NCBI GenBank assembly: GCA_021323535.1
Contig: JAJONO010000004.1
Span: 72,094 to 125,174 of the forward strand
Length of the DNA: 53,081 nucleotides
Source of the DNA: Bacteroidota bacterium
GTDB taxonomy: Bacteria > Bacteroidota > Bacteroidia > B-17B0 > Aurantibacillaceae
Direction: 5' to 3'
Part shown: positions 7,326 to 15,202 of the stretch, one piece after another
Layout: each line of letters starts with the position of its first letter
How positions within the stretch are numbered: the first letter of the stretch is position 1
The notes under the pieces: generated by a model
Seen by the model: the letters and a program-made list of their open reading frames with translations, nothing else
Told to the model about the DNA's origin: nothing
The model's database searches: none
Position numbers and translations under genes: made by a program

Positions 7326-10151
7326 TTATTGTTTTACCACTTTTACCATCTGAACAGCAGAACCTGAAGTGATCTTAGCAAAATAAACTCCATTAGTTAA
7401 TGAACTGATGTTTACTTCTACTTCAGAAGATTCTGATTCAATTTTAGATACCACTCTTCCTGTAAGATCAAGGATCTCAACTGTTTTTGGCATAAGGTTA
7501 TTTAATGCAATCACAAATGAACCATTGCTTGGGTTTGGATATACAGAAAGGTTATCAAAAACTTTACTGTTTTCTTCCATTCCAACACATGCACTTACAA
7601 CGATTGAAATTGTAGCTGTACTTGAACATCCTGAAACGTTACTTACAGTATACATTGGATTAAATGTTCCCGCTACTGCGCCAGGCGTAAAGTAACCTTG
7701 TGACACATTAGTTCCAACAAAAGTTCCGGTTGAAGGAGTTCCTGAAAGAGCAATTGTTCCTGTGTTGATACACGAAGTGTATGCTGCCGCAGCTAAATTT
7801 ACAAGCGGTGCCGCATTAACTGTCATAGGTACAGTTGTAGTATCGGTACAACCATTAGAAGCGGTACCCACCACTGTATATGTTGTTGAAAGCGTAGGGC
7901 TAACAGAAGTCATTGCCGTGCTGGCACCATGGCTCCACGAATACGTCGCAGCTCCTGCAACATTTAACACAGCCGAGTTTCCTGCACAAATTGTATTGGT
8001 AGATGCAACCGCTACTATAAGTGGACTAGGACCTACTGGAACCGTTATTGTTGTTGTAACAGTACAGCCTGTAGTGTTTGTTCCAACTACAGTATAAGTT
8101 GTAGTTACTGTTGGAGATACCGCAAGCGATGAAGTAGTTGATCCGTTGTTCCAGCTATAAGTTGTAACAGCGCCGCCAACAGCAGTTGTAATATTTACAG
8201 TTCCGGTTCCGTCGCAATTGATAGAAGGATTAATGTTTGCAGTTACTGTAGGAACAGCCGGACCTGCAGAAATAGAAACCGATTCAGTTGATGAACAACC
8301 GTTGATGGTAGCTGTAACAGTATAAATTGTAGAAGATGTAATATTTACAGCTGTAGGACTTGAAACTGAAGTACTGCTTAAGAAAGTTGAAGGTGACCAA
8401 GAATAGCTTGGCGTGCCTGCAGGTGCGAATTGATATCCATCTGGTGCTGAAGGTAGAACCGTGTAATAAGTTAAGTTTCTGCCCGGCACAGTAAATGCTG
8501 TTGTTCCGGTAGCATCCTGAATACCTTCTACTGCCTGATTATCTCCTGTAGCATCAGTTGTGTGAACCTCAATAATGTTTGAAGATTCCATCATTTTTAC
8601 CTGCACATCAACATTCCCACTCATCCAGTAGTAATCTCCATTTTTATAATTTACAACGAAAGTACGTGTAGGAGCTGTTCCAACTGTAAAATACTCGATT
8701 CGGCCAACATTGTTAAAATTAAGATCTGTATAGATCGCTCCGATCGATGGAGCTGCAGCGAATGGATCAGGGAACATATTACCGTAACCCCATACTGTAT
8801 TTGCCACAGGGCCCATATAAATATGACCGTTTGTGTTAATAGCAACCTGGTTGTACGTTGTTCCAAAGAAACTGAAACCAAATGGTAAAGAAATATTTTC
8901 CCAGTTACCGTCATCGAGGCTTCCATTTGTAAGATTTACAAGGTCGTTTCCATTATCAGCAAGAACAGTTACACCTGACATTGGTGTAGGAATTGTATCA
9001 TGAGGAACAAGGGTTACATTATAGCTTGTTGTTAAAACAGCAAGAGAAGTTAACTGAGCATTACCACCACCGCAGATTGCAGTTGGGCTACCCGAAGCTA
9101 CAAGGTTTGGCGAAAAGTTAACGTTAATTACATATGTTACAGTATCTGTACAACCATTGCTTTCAGTTCCAACAATTGTGTACGTGGTAGTTAAGTTTGG
9201 ATTGGCGGTAACAAGAGATCCGGTTGTAGAACTTAAACCTGTTGAAGGCGACCATGCATAATTAGGCGCACCGGTAGCTGAAACAGTACCTGATTGTCCC
9301 TGACAAATATTAGTTACACCCGACATTGCAACCGTTGGTGAAGTAAGCGTGTTAATTGTAATAACTGCGTCAACCGGCATAATTGTACAGCCTGTTACAC
9401 TTCCTGTTAAAGTGTAAGTTGTATTTGAAGTTGGTGAATCAACAAGAACATTTCCGTTCTGTGATCCTGGAAGCCATGTATAGGTGTTAGCTCCGGATGC
9501 AAATAAACTAATACTGCTTCCCTGGCAAATCGACGTAGTTGCAGAAGAAATTCCAAGAGTTGGAGCAATTGTAGGGCAAGTAGGCGATTCAATTATGATA
9601 TCGTCGAGTCCCCATCCGTTAATATTAAACGAGTTTGCTCCGAAAGCCGTAAAACGGATCTCGAAATTTTGACCTCCCATACCCGTAAGCGGAAGCGCTG
9701 TAAGGCTATAATCCTGTGAACCAACAACTGTAGCGTTGCTAAATGCCGCTAAAACAGTCCAGGTAGATGACGCGATGTCTTTATATTCTACCATAAACTC
9801 TTCCAGTGTTGAAGAACTGAAGTTGTTCATCTGAAGGTTAAATGAAAGTGTTAAGTTCTGCCCCGGATAACCTGTGGCATTAATTGTAGGGCTCAATAAA
9901 CTGAAAGTGTAATTAGTTACACTCGGGTTCCAGTTAAAATACGCATTCGGAGCAGCTGTGAATGAAAAAGGAGTGTAAGCACTTCCAACATTCCAGTTAG
10001 ATTGACCGAATGGGAACGACCATCCATTGGCACTGAAGGAGTTAGACGACCAGTCCTCATTAAAGAGAGTGACCTGTGATTTGCCGGTAAGAACTGAAAC
10101 TACGAGAAGTAGAGACAGGACAACCTTTTTTAGTTGTAGATGTTTCATCAT
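7326..10151 (-). CDS. T9SS-secreted adhesin-like protein with repeated Ig/PKD-like domains
   Basis: 941 residues. A signal peptide ends near GKSQ. An N-terminal jelly-roll/MAM-like domain with LTLSFNLQMNNFSSSTLEEF covers about 30-190. Repeated Ig-like modules follow, each with a TYSWS or YAWSP motif and a TTYTVVGT...GCT ending. They are interrupted at about 380-580 by a nidogen-like domain (LPFGFSFFGTTYNQVAINTNGHI, DLNFNNVGRIEYF). The protein ends with a type A T9SS sorting domain (VYPNPSNGSF, LTNGVYFAKI, VVKQ). It is therefore exported by the type IX system and attached to or released from the surface; adhesion is the likely role. A possible promoter lies at 10253-10279 on this strand, and the polysaccharide-locus promoter element is absent. 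Confidence 0.9.
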   Translation of the reverse strand: MMKHLQLKKVVLSLLLVVSVLTGKSQVTLFNEDWSSNSFSANGWSFPFGQSNWNVGSAYTPFSFTAAPNAYFNWNPSVTNYTFSLLSPTINATGYPGQNLTLSFNLQMNNFSSSTLEEFMVEYKDIASSTWTVLAAFSNATVVGSQDYSLTALPLTGMGGQNFEIRFTAFGANSFNINGWGLDDIIIESPTCPTIAPTLGISSATTSICQGSSISLFASGANTYTWLPGSQNGNVLVDSPTSNTTYTLTGSVTGCTIMPVDAVITINTLTSPTVAMSGVTNICQGQSGTVSATGAPNYAWSPSTGLSSTTGSLVTANPNLTTTYTIVGTESNGCTDTVTYVINVNFSPNLVASGSPTAICGGGNAQLTSLAVLTTSYNVTLVPHDTIPTPMSGVTVLADNGNDLVNLTNGSLDDGNWENISLPFGFSFFGTTYNQVAINTNGHIYMGPVANTVWGYGNMFPDPFAAAPSIGAIYTDLNFNNVGRIEYFTVGTAPTRTFVVNYKNGDYYWMSGNVDVQVKMMESSNIIEVHTTDATGDNQAVEGIQDATGTTAFTVPGRNLTYYTVLPSAPDGYQFAPAGTPSYSWSPSTFLSSTSVSSPTAVNITSSTIYTVTATINGCSSTESVSISAGPAVPTVTANINPSINCDGTGTVNITTAVGGAVTTYSWNNGSTTSSLAVSPTVTTTYTVVGTNTTGCTVTTTITVPVGPSPLIVAVASTNTICAGNSAVLNVAGAATYSWSHGASTAMTSVSPTLSTTYTVVGTASNGCTDTTTVPMTVNAAPLVNLAAAAYTSCINTGTIALSGTPSTGTFVGTNVSQGYFTPGAVAGTFNPMYTVSNVSGCSSTATISIVVSACVGMEENSKVFDNLSVYPNPSNGSFVIALNNLMPKTVEILDLTGRVVSKIESESSEVEVNISSLTNGVYFAKITSGSAVQMVKVVKQ

Positions 10152-10508
10152 TTATGTACTTTTTTTATAGGTTTCGAATTGAGTGCCAGGAGGGTAAGCG
10201 ACTGTGAGTTACATTTAACTAAGTGTTGTTACGTTTTTAATAAGTATAATCGCAAAATTAAATCTTTTTTTCTTGCAAATCGTTTGTAATTAAACTTATT
10301 CTTCTCCGGATAATTGTTAATAAGGGTTAAATTATTGTTAATCTAAGGGTTTTATTTATATGCCCTAATAGTTTTATTTAATAGGAATACAATCGTCTTC
10401 ACTTTTTGTCGCGAATATAAATCACAATTTTATTATTTAACGAGCATAAACCTGTGTATGGTTAAAACCACAATGCGAACTGTAAGAAATGAAAAGTAAA
10501 CGGTGATA
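10152..10508. promoter_or_regulatory. Intergenic region with possible promoter for the adhesin gene
   Basis: 357 bp without a gene. On the minus strand TAATTTTG (10253-10260) fits the -7 consensus and TTTG (10276-10279) lies 15 bp upstream as a possible -33 box, a slightly short spacing. The leader to the ATG at 10151 would be about 95 nt. I see no repeats or terminator here. Confidence 0.4.
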
Positions 10509-10850
10509 TTATCTCTTTAAACGTGCTTCGAATCCATTATTCAGTTTGCGGAACTTTGATATTTCTTCCGCTTTATCTGTCATTCCTCCGTCGGCCGCAT
10601 AGTTTTTTAATACGTCAATTTCTGTTGTGAGAAAACTATTCTCAAGTATCAATTTTTCTTCAAAGGCGGTACATGAATCGGGCGAGCTTTCGATACATAA
10701 CCCAAGAGCCCGTTCAATTTCCTGAACTTTCTTAATCTGGGCCTCTACTTCATTTTTCTGATCGTTGTACAACTGCAGCTCTTTTTTTCCTGGTCCGCAC
10801 GACACTACAAGTAAACTTACCGTGCTAATTAGCGTAATTATTTTTTTCAT
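10509..10850 (-). CDS. Small lipoprotein, coiled-coil-like
   Basis: A 113-residue protein. The N-terminus MKKIITLISTVSLLVVSCG is a clear lipoprotein signal with Cys18. The rest is charged and probably helical (NEVEAQIKKVQEIERAL, FEEKLILENSFLTTEIDVL), with two cysteines (in LGLCIES and DSCTAF) that could form a disulphide. No family is recognised. It stands alone between the adhesin promoter and a divergent secreted protein gene. The role is unknown; the helical make-up suggests a periplasmic or envelope-associated protein. Confidence 0.7.
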   Translation of the reverse strand: MKKIITLISTVSLLVVSCGPGKKELQLYNDQKNEVEAQIKKVQEIERALGLCIESSPDSCTAFEEKLILENSFLTTEIDVLKNYAADGGMTDKAEEISKFRKLNNGFEARLKR

Positions 10851-10996
10851 GCGGTGAAATTACGTCCATTTATTTACGGCACTCCCAGGTTTTTATATTA
10901 ACGCCGTTCATCAACCATCCCTTGGTATTTATAGGTCGTTTACCTCTATAAAATGTAACTTTTTATACTAACTACTGTTATAAAAACAAATTTATT

Positions 10997-11743
10997 ATGC
11001 AAAGATCATTCATCGTTTTCCTGTTTTTCATTTTTAAATCATTTTGTATCAACTCTCAAAACCTGGTTCCAAACTCTGGCTTCGAAGATTTTATATGCAA
11101 ACCCTGGTTCATCTCTTCTATAGAGCTATGCAACAACTGGTCAAACCCTACTCCTCAGACACCCGATTATTTTAATAATTTCTGTGGGGAATTTAAAACT
11201 GCAGGATTTCCTGATAAAAACTGGTGGGGACCACAATTGCCAAAAAGCGGAAATGCATATGCTGGAATTATAGCTTACCGTCCGAATAAGGACGAGCCTT
11301 CAAAATCCATTTCAGAATATCTTCAGGTAAAATTGAATGAACCCTTAAAGGCTGGCAAACAGTATTCAGTAAGCATACATATTTCGCTGGCAGAATGTTC
11401 TTCATTCGGTTTAAAAAGATTAAGCGCCTGTTTCGCTAACCGTCCCATAAATTCAAAATCGCCTGAACAACTGAATCTTTATCCACAAGCGGATTTTGAC
11501 GTTGTTAACGATACTGCCACGTGGATACTCCTCGAAAAAGTTTTTACAGCAACCGGAGGAGAGCAATTTATGGTTGTTGGTTTATTTGATGTCAGGAATA
11601 AAATAAAAACGGAAAAGGTACATCCGTCTAAAGAAATTTCAGGTCCGAGAAACGAAGCGTATTATTTTATTGATGATGTTTCTGTAATAGAAATGGAAAA
11701 AAAGATTACACCTGCATCCGTAAGGACCATGAGTGACGATTAG
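10997..11743 (+). CDS. Secreted jelly-roll protein of the type found before OmpA domains
   Basis: A 248-residue protein with a signal peptide ending near CINSQ, followed by NLVPNSGFEDF, a start typical of a Bacteroidota carbohydrate-binding-like jelly roll often fused to OmpA domains. Other family-like features are NWWGPQLPKSGNAYAGI, SEYLQVKLNEPLKAGKQYSV and the C-terminal YYFIDDVSV. There is no OmpA domain here, but the convergent gene just downstream (stop codons 5 bp apart) is an OmpA-family protein. The pair could be a split version of the fused arrangement. A TAACTTTT box at 10956-10963 may be its promoter. The ligand is unknown. Confidence 0.75.
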   Translation: MQRSFIVFLFFIFKSFCINSQNLVPNSGFEDFICKPWFISSIELCNNWSNPTPQTPDYFNNFCGEFKTAGFPDKNWWGPQLPKSGNAYAGIIAYRPNKDEPSKSISEYLQVKLNEPLKAGKQYSVSIHISLAECSSFGLKRLSACFANRPINSKSPEQLNLYPQADFDVVNDTATWILLEKVFTATGGEQFMVVGLFDVRNKIKTEKVHPSKEISGPRNEAYYFIDDVSVIEMEKKITPASVRTMSDD

Positions 11744-11748
11744 AGAAA

Positions 11749-13860
11749 TTATATTTCCGTGATGGTAAACTCCACCCTTCTGTTCTTGCTCTGGTGCTCT
11801 TCATCAACAACCGTTTCAATAGGTTTTGTATGTCCATAACCTTTTGATGTGATCCTGTTATCGGCAATTCCTTTCTTAACAAGATATTCTTTCACCGCGT
11901 TGGCCCTGTTGGAAGAAAGATCCATGTTCCATTTTTCGCTGGAGCGGTTAAGACTGGTGTGGCCGCCAATCTCCACTTTTACCTTCTTGTTCTCTTTCAA
12001 TAATTCATACAGCCTGTCTAATTCCGCTGCCGATTCAGGAAGAATTTCATATTTATCCGGGACAAAGAAAAGGTTGTGCATAATAATACTTTCACCTTTT
12101 TCGAACGTATTCAGATAAAGGTCCACCTCTACTTCTTTATAACGCTTGAGGTCGGCAACATCCGTACTTTTATGTTCGGCAATAAAACCTTCTTTGTGTG
12201 CCGTAAAAGCATATTTTTTTCCCTTATGAAATGTAATGGTAAATTCTCCTTTATCATCGCTCATGGTTCTGCCTGCAGTAACATTCGAACCCAGAATACT
12301 GTATGTTATGGCTGCCTTCACGGGCTTGTTTGTTTTTTCATTGATCACTTTTCCTTTCACCACCAAAAGCGGAATTGGTTTCGCCGACTCGGGTTGTTTC
12401 ACCTGGTAAATATCAGCGTGATTATCGTCGCTCATATTTCTTACCAGGTAGGCCGTTTTTCCTGATGCTGATGTAGTATAATAAGCATCCCACTTCGCGC
12501 CATTAACAATGGGACCCAGATTCTTTGGTTTTGTCCAGTTCATCCAGGTATCATCAAGCCTCCTTGTCATAAAAATATCATTGCTTCCATAACCCGGCCA
12601 ACCGTTGCTAGAGAAATAAAGTGTGATATTGTCAGGTGCAAGGAAAGGGCTGTCTTCTTCACCATAAGTATTGACCCCTTTTCCCAGATTCACAGGTTCT
12701 GACCAGGTGCTATCTGGTAACATGACGCTGGTATAAAGATCTTTTTCTCCATGACCATCTTTTCTTTTTACAGCCAGAATGATGCGTTTAAAATCATGCG
12801 AGGGACACATTTCCACGTATTTATCGTCGTTGTAATAATTTTTAATTTCAAGAGCCTTGGGTGCAGTCCAGCCGTCATTCGTACGGTGTGTTCTTGAAAA
12901 ACCCGGGCCCACCCATTTCCCGCCAACGTATTTTCCTCCAACCATTAGTTCATCGTTATCCCCACTCACACCGCAAACAAAATTGTGTCTTTCATTATTG
13001 AGTCCTTTTCCTATCGGCTTCAATGGGAGCCAGTTGCTATCTTTCCCGAGCGTAGCAAAATAAATATCATCATTTCCTTCACTATCATCCTTGCTGTAAG
13101 GCTTTCGTGTCACAAAAAGAAATTTTTCATCAGCCGAAACCACAGGCATGATCTCTCCGTTTTTTGAATTAATGTTCGAAGGCATTTTTTCCACAATCCC
13201 GAATTTATCCCAGCCTTCAATCAGATTGATAGGATCCTTTTTCTGTTTCACGTAAAAATAATCACTCGCAATGGTTTGTAATCCGCTTACATAAAGTCCG
13301 AATTTATTTGCAGGGAAATCATAATACGGAATTGTGGCCACCATTTTATAATTAATAAAAAAGTAAAGCTTATCCTTCATTTTCTGAACGCTGAGCACAT
13401 TGTATTTTCCTGCGGAAGTAATATGCGGCGTTTCGCCTTTATCAATCAGCATTGATTTTTTTCCTTTGGAATATTTAAATACCTGGAACTTTCCATCGCC
13501 TCGTATAACAAAGTAACTTCCGTTATCAATATCCTTGTAGCCGAATGTCATCCCAAACCATTTTTTCGAATCGCCTTCAACACACATCAAATTTGTGAGC
13601 ACAGAATAATCTTTTTCAGGATCCAGTAATACCTCGTAGTAAACACGGTAATTCTGGGTAGCGTCTTTAAGTTTCAGATAATACGCGCCGTCTTCAACAT
13701 ATGTGTTTTTTATGTCGTCTTCTCCAATAGGAAACATGATATCTCCCTTGTCGTAACTTGTTTTCCAGGCGTAATCGTTTTGTTGCGCGTTCGTAACAAA
13801 AACGGTGTTCATTAACAACACTAAAAGTGTAACTCTCAGATTTATCTTTCCTGCTTTCAT
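11749..13860 (-). CDS. OmpA-family outer membrane protein with PD40 repeats
   Basis: A 703-residue protein from the ATG at 13860, where a proper signal peptide starts (MKAGKINLRVTLLVLLMNTVFVTNAQQ region); the frame is open further upstream to 13938 but that part does not look like a signal. Order of parts: an N-terminal lectin/LamG-like domain (YYEVLLDPEKDYSV to YVSGLQTIASDYF), WD40-like PD40 repeats (ITLYFSSNGWPGYGSNDIF), a carboxypeptidase-regulatory-like domain (VVKGKVINEKTNKPVKAAITY) and a C-terminal OmpA domain (VEIGGHTSLNRSSEKW, LSSNRANAVKEYL). The usual Asp of the peptidoglycan-binding HTD motif is Ser here, while the Arg is kept. It probably links the outer membrane to peptidoglycan; similar proteins serve T9SS. 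Confidence 0.9.
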   Translation of the reverse strand: MKAGKINLRVTLLVLLMNTVFVTNAQQNDYAWKTSYDKGDIMFPIGEDDIKNTYVEDGAYYLKLKDATQNYRVYYEVLLDPEKDYSVLTNLMCVEGDSKKWFGMTFGYKDIDNGSYFVIRGDGKFQVFKYSKGKKSMLIDKGETPHITSAGKYNVLSVQKMKDKLYFFINYKMVATIPYYDFPANKFGLYVSGLQTIASDYFYVKQKKDPINLIEGWDKFGIVEKMPSNINSKNGEIMPVVSADEKFLFVTRKPYSKDDSEGNDDIYFATLGKDSNWLPLKPIGKGLNNERHNFVCGVSGDNDELMVGGKYVGGKWVGPGFSRTHRTNDGWTAPKALEIKNYYNDDKYVEMCPSHDFKRIILAVKRKDGHGEKDLYTSVMLPDSTWSEPVNLGKGVNTYGEEDSPFLAPDNITLYFSSNGWPGYGSNDIFMTRRLDDTWMNWTKPKNLGPIVNGAKWDAYYTTSASGKTAYLVRNMSDDNHADIYQVKQPESAKPIPLLVVKGKVINEKTNKPVKAAITYSILGSNVTAGRTMSDDKGEFTITFHKGKKYAFTAHKEGFIAEHKSTDVADLKRYKEVEVDLYLNTFEKGESIIMHNLFFVPDKYEILPESAAELDRLYELLKENKKVKVEIGGHTSLNRSSEKWNMDLSSNRANAVKEYLVKKGIADNRITSKGYGHTKPIETVVDEEHQSKNRRVEFTITEI

Positions 13861-13948
13861 AGGCATAATTAGCACTAAAATACAAGAATTATTTAATCCT
13901 GGAAATGACATTTCTCTACACAGGTACAATATTTTCATTTTAGTTTCA

Positions 13949-14551
13949 ATGAAAATTACTCCGGAACTTATTCCCCATTCAGAATTCCATACGGGATGCT
14001 GGCTGCAGAACGCTGATAAACCCGGCTGGTATTATTTCATGAAGCGGAAAAATAAAAATGAGATATTCAACGATTTTTTTATTGAAAGTGTTGATGAACC
14101 CTTGCGTGAGCTTGTTACATTTCTGCATTCCAGAAACATAAAAACAACCCCTTCCTGTTCGGGTCATTATATCAGCGATCGCGACCTTACAAAAATATAC
14201 CTAGCGCTTGAAGAAGATTGTACGGAAATACGTAAAGGAGGATTAAATTTCAGAGATGTAGAATCCTCAAAACTTCATTTTTACAAAAACAAAAACTACG
14301 AATTACCCTGGAACAGGAATGAATTTCTTTCGGAACTTGAAGTTTACCAACACAAAGGCGTACTTGGAATGAAATTGGGAAACAGGAAAAAAGAAAAACA
14401 ACAACTTCTGAAATTACAGATCGACGGAGTTATAACAGATGAAAAGGATTCTGTATTCTTTATTTTTACGGATCAGCCCGGGGAAAACAATATCAAATGG
14501 AAACTTATTACAAAAGAAATAAAAAGTATCCTGCAATCATCAGGCGGTTAA
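13949..14551 (+). CDS. Conserved-looking hypothetical protein with a TTPSCSGHY motif
   Basis: A 200-residue soluble protein starting MKITPELIPHSEF. The frame is open upstream to 13805, but that part overlaps the start of the opposite OmpA gene, so I prefer the ATG at 13949. There is no signal peptide. The motif HSRNIKTTPSCSGHY at about residues 60-74 recalls the TTSSCSGR motif of TYW3-like proteins, but no other TYW3 feature is evident, so this is only a hint. The C-terminus holds SVFFIFTDQPGENNIKWKLIT. It ends convergently with the BON-domain gene, overlapping it by 12 bp. Function unknown. Confidence 0.65.
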   Translation: MKITPELIPHSEFHTGCWLQNADKPGWYYFMKRKNKNEIFNDFFIESVDEPLRELVTFLHSRNIKTTPSCSGHYISDRDLTKIYLALEEDCTEIRKGGLNFRDVESSKLHFYKNKNYELPWNRNEFLSELEVYQHKGVLGMKLGNRKKEKQQLLKLQIDGVITDEKDSVFFIFTDQPGENNIKWKLITKEIKSILQSSGG

Positions 14552-14998
14552 TTTATTGTTGCCATCCGAAATCACCTGCAGTAAGTTTGTAACCCCACGC
14601 ACGCCTATAATATCTTCGGCAATATTTCTGGCTTTTGTTTTCTGGTATTCATGTTCCACTTCCCCTTTAAGTGTTACCCAGCCATTCACCACTTCCACGT
14701 CGATGTGTTTTTCATCAATGGAGCTGTTCCAGGTAATTCCTTTTATAGCTGTTTTCTTTATTTCTGCGTCGCTACGTTCGATAGAGATGTTTACTGAAAT
14801 ACCGTTATGTACTTCGATCACACCATCTACACGAAGTGCTGCCCTTTCAGCGTCGATCTTCTGGGGATAACTATCAACCGTGCCCGACAGGAAAACAATA
14901 CCATTGGTTACCTCCACTGTAATTTTATCTTCACTATCTCTGTGCTCTACTAAGATTTCGTGCTTCACGTTTTCCTTAATTTCGATATCTGTTATCAT
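14540..14998 (-). CDS. Protein with two BON domains (OsmY-like)
   Basis: A 152-residue protein with two BON domains in tandem: residues about 3-70 (EIKENVKHEIL, VTNGIVFLSGTVDSYPQKIDAERAAL, DGVIEVHN) and about 75-145 (DAEIKKTAIKGI, VVNGWVTLKGEVEHEYQK, RGVTNLLQV). BON domains occur in osmotic-stress and envelope proteins and are thought to bind phospholipid. There is no signal peptide when started at 14998. The frame continues upstream to 15040, but that part (MFFYFTKTGINKND) has no signal character. Related stress-type proteins lie at the left edge and at 29854. Confidence 0.88.
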   Translation of the reverse strand: MITDIEIKENVKHEILVEHRDSEDKITVEVTNGIVFLSGTVDSYPQKIDAERAALRVDGVIEVHNGISVNISIERSDAEIKKTAIKGITWNSSIDEKHIDVEVVNGWVTLKGEVEHEYQKTKARNIAEDIIGVRGVTNLLQVISDGNNKLTA

Positions 14999-15112
14999 AT
15001 CATTTTTATTTATGCCTGTTTTTGTAAAATAAAAAAACATGCCATTTTCATTCTTTTTAACGGTTCAAACAGCTAAAAGCCACAAAATGAAGGCTATATT
15101 TTCATTCATTAT

Positions 15113-15176
15113 ATCTATTCAAAACCGCCTTTTACCGAATATTACCAAGTGCCCGGCTTCGTTAGGACTAATTTTA
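15113..15176 (+). promoter_or_regulatory. Shared bipartite activator site and -7 box for the hybrid kinase gene
   Basis: ATCTAT (15113-15118), 15 bases, ACCGAATAT (15134-15142), then TAATTTTA (15169-15176; 7 of 8 match to TAnnTTTG) starting 35 bases after the second half-site begins. No TTG lies in the -33 region. The first half matches the common GGCTAT at 4 of 6 positions. Confidence 0.65.
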
Positions 15177-15202
15177 GTAGAGAATAACCGGCAACTCAAA
15201 GA

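Noticed and set aside
8651-8926. Open frames inside the large T9SS genes (for example 8651-8926 and 7762-8097)
   Set aside because: They are shadows in other frames of well-supported secreted-protein genes and have no start context or family features.
10253-10300. Shared activator element upstream of the 941-residue adhesin gene
   Set aside because: A good -7 box exists at 10253-10260, but there is no ACCGAATAT-like half at 34-35 bases upstream, so it is not part of the regulon.
13805-13948. Longer start for the hypothetical protein at 13949-14551
   Set aside because: It would overlap the signal-peptide region of the opposite OmpA gene, and the extra residues have no matching character.
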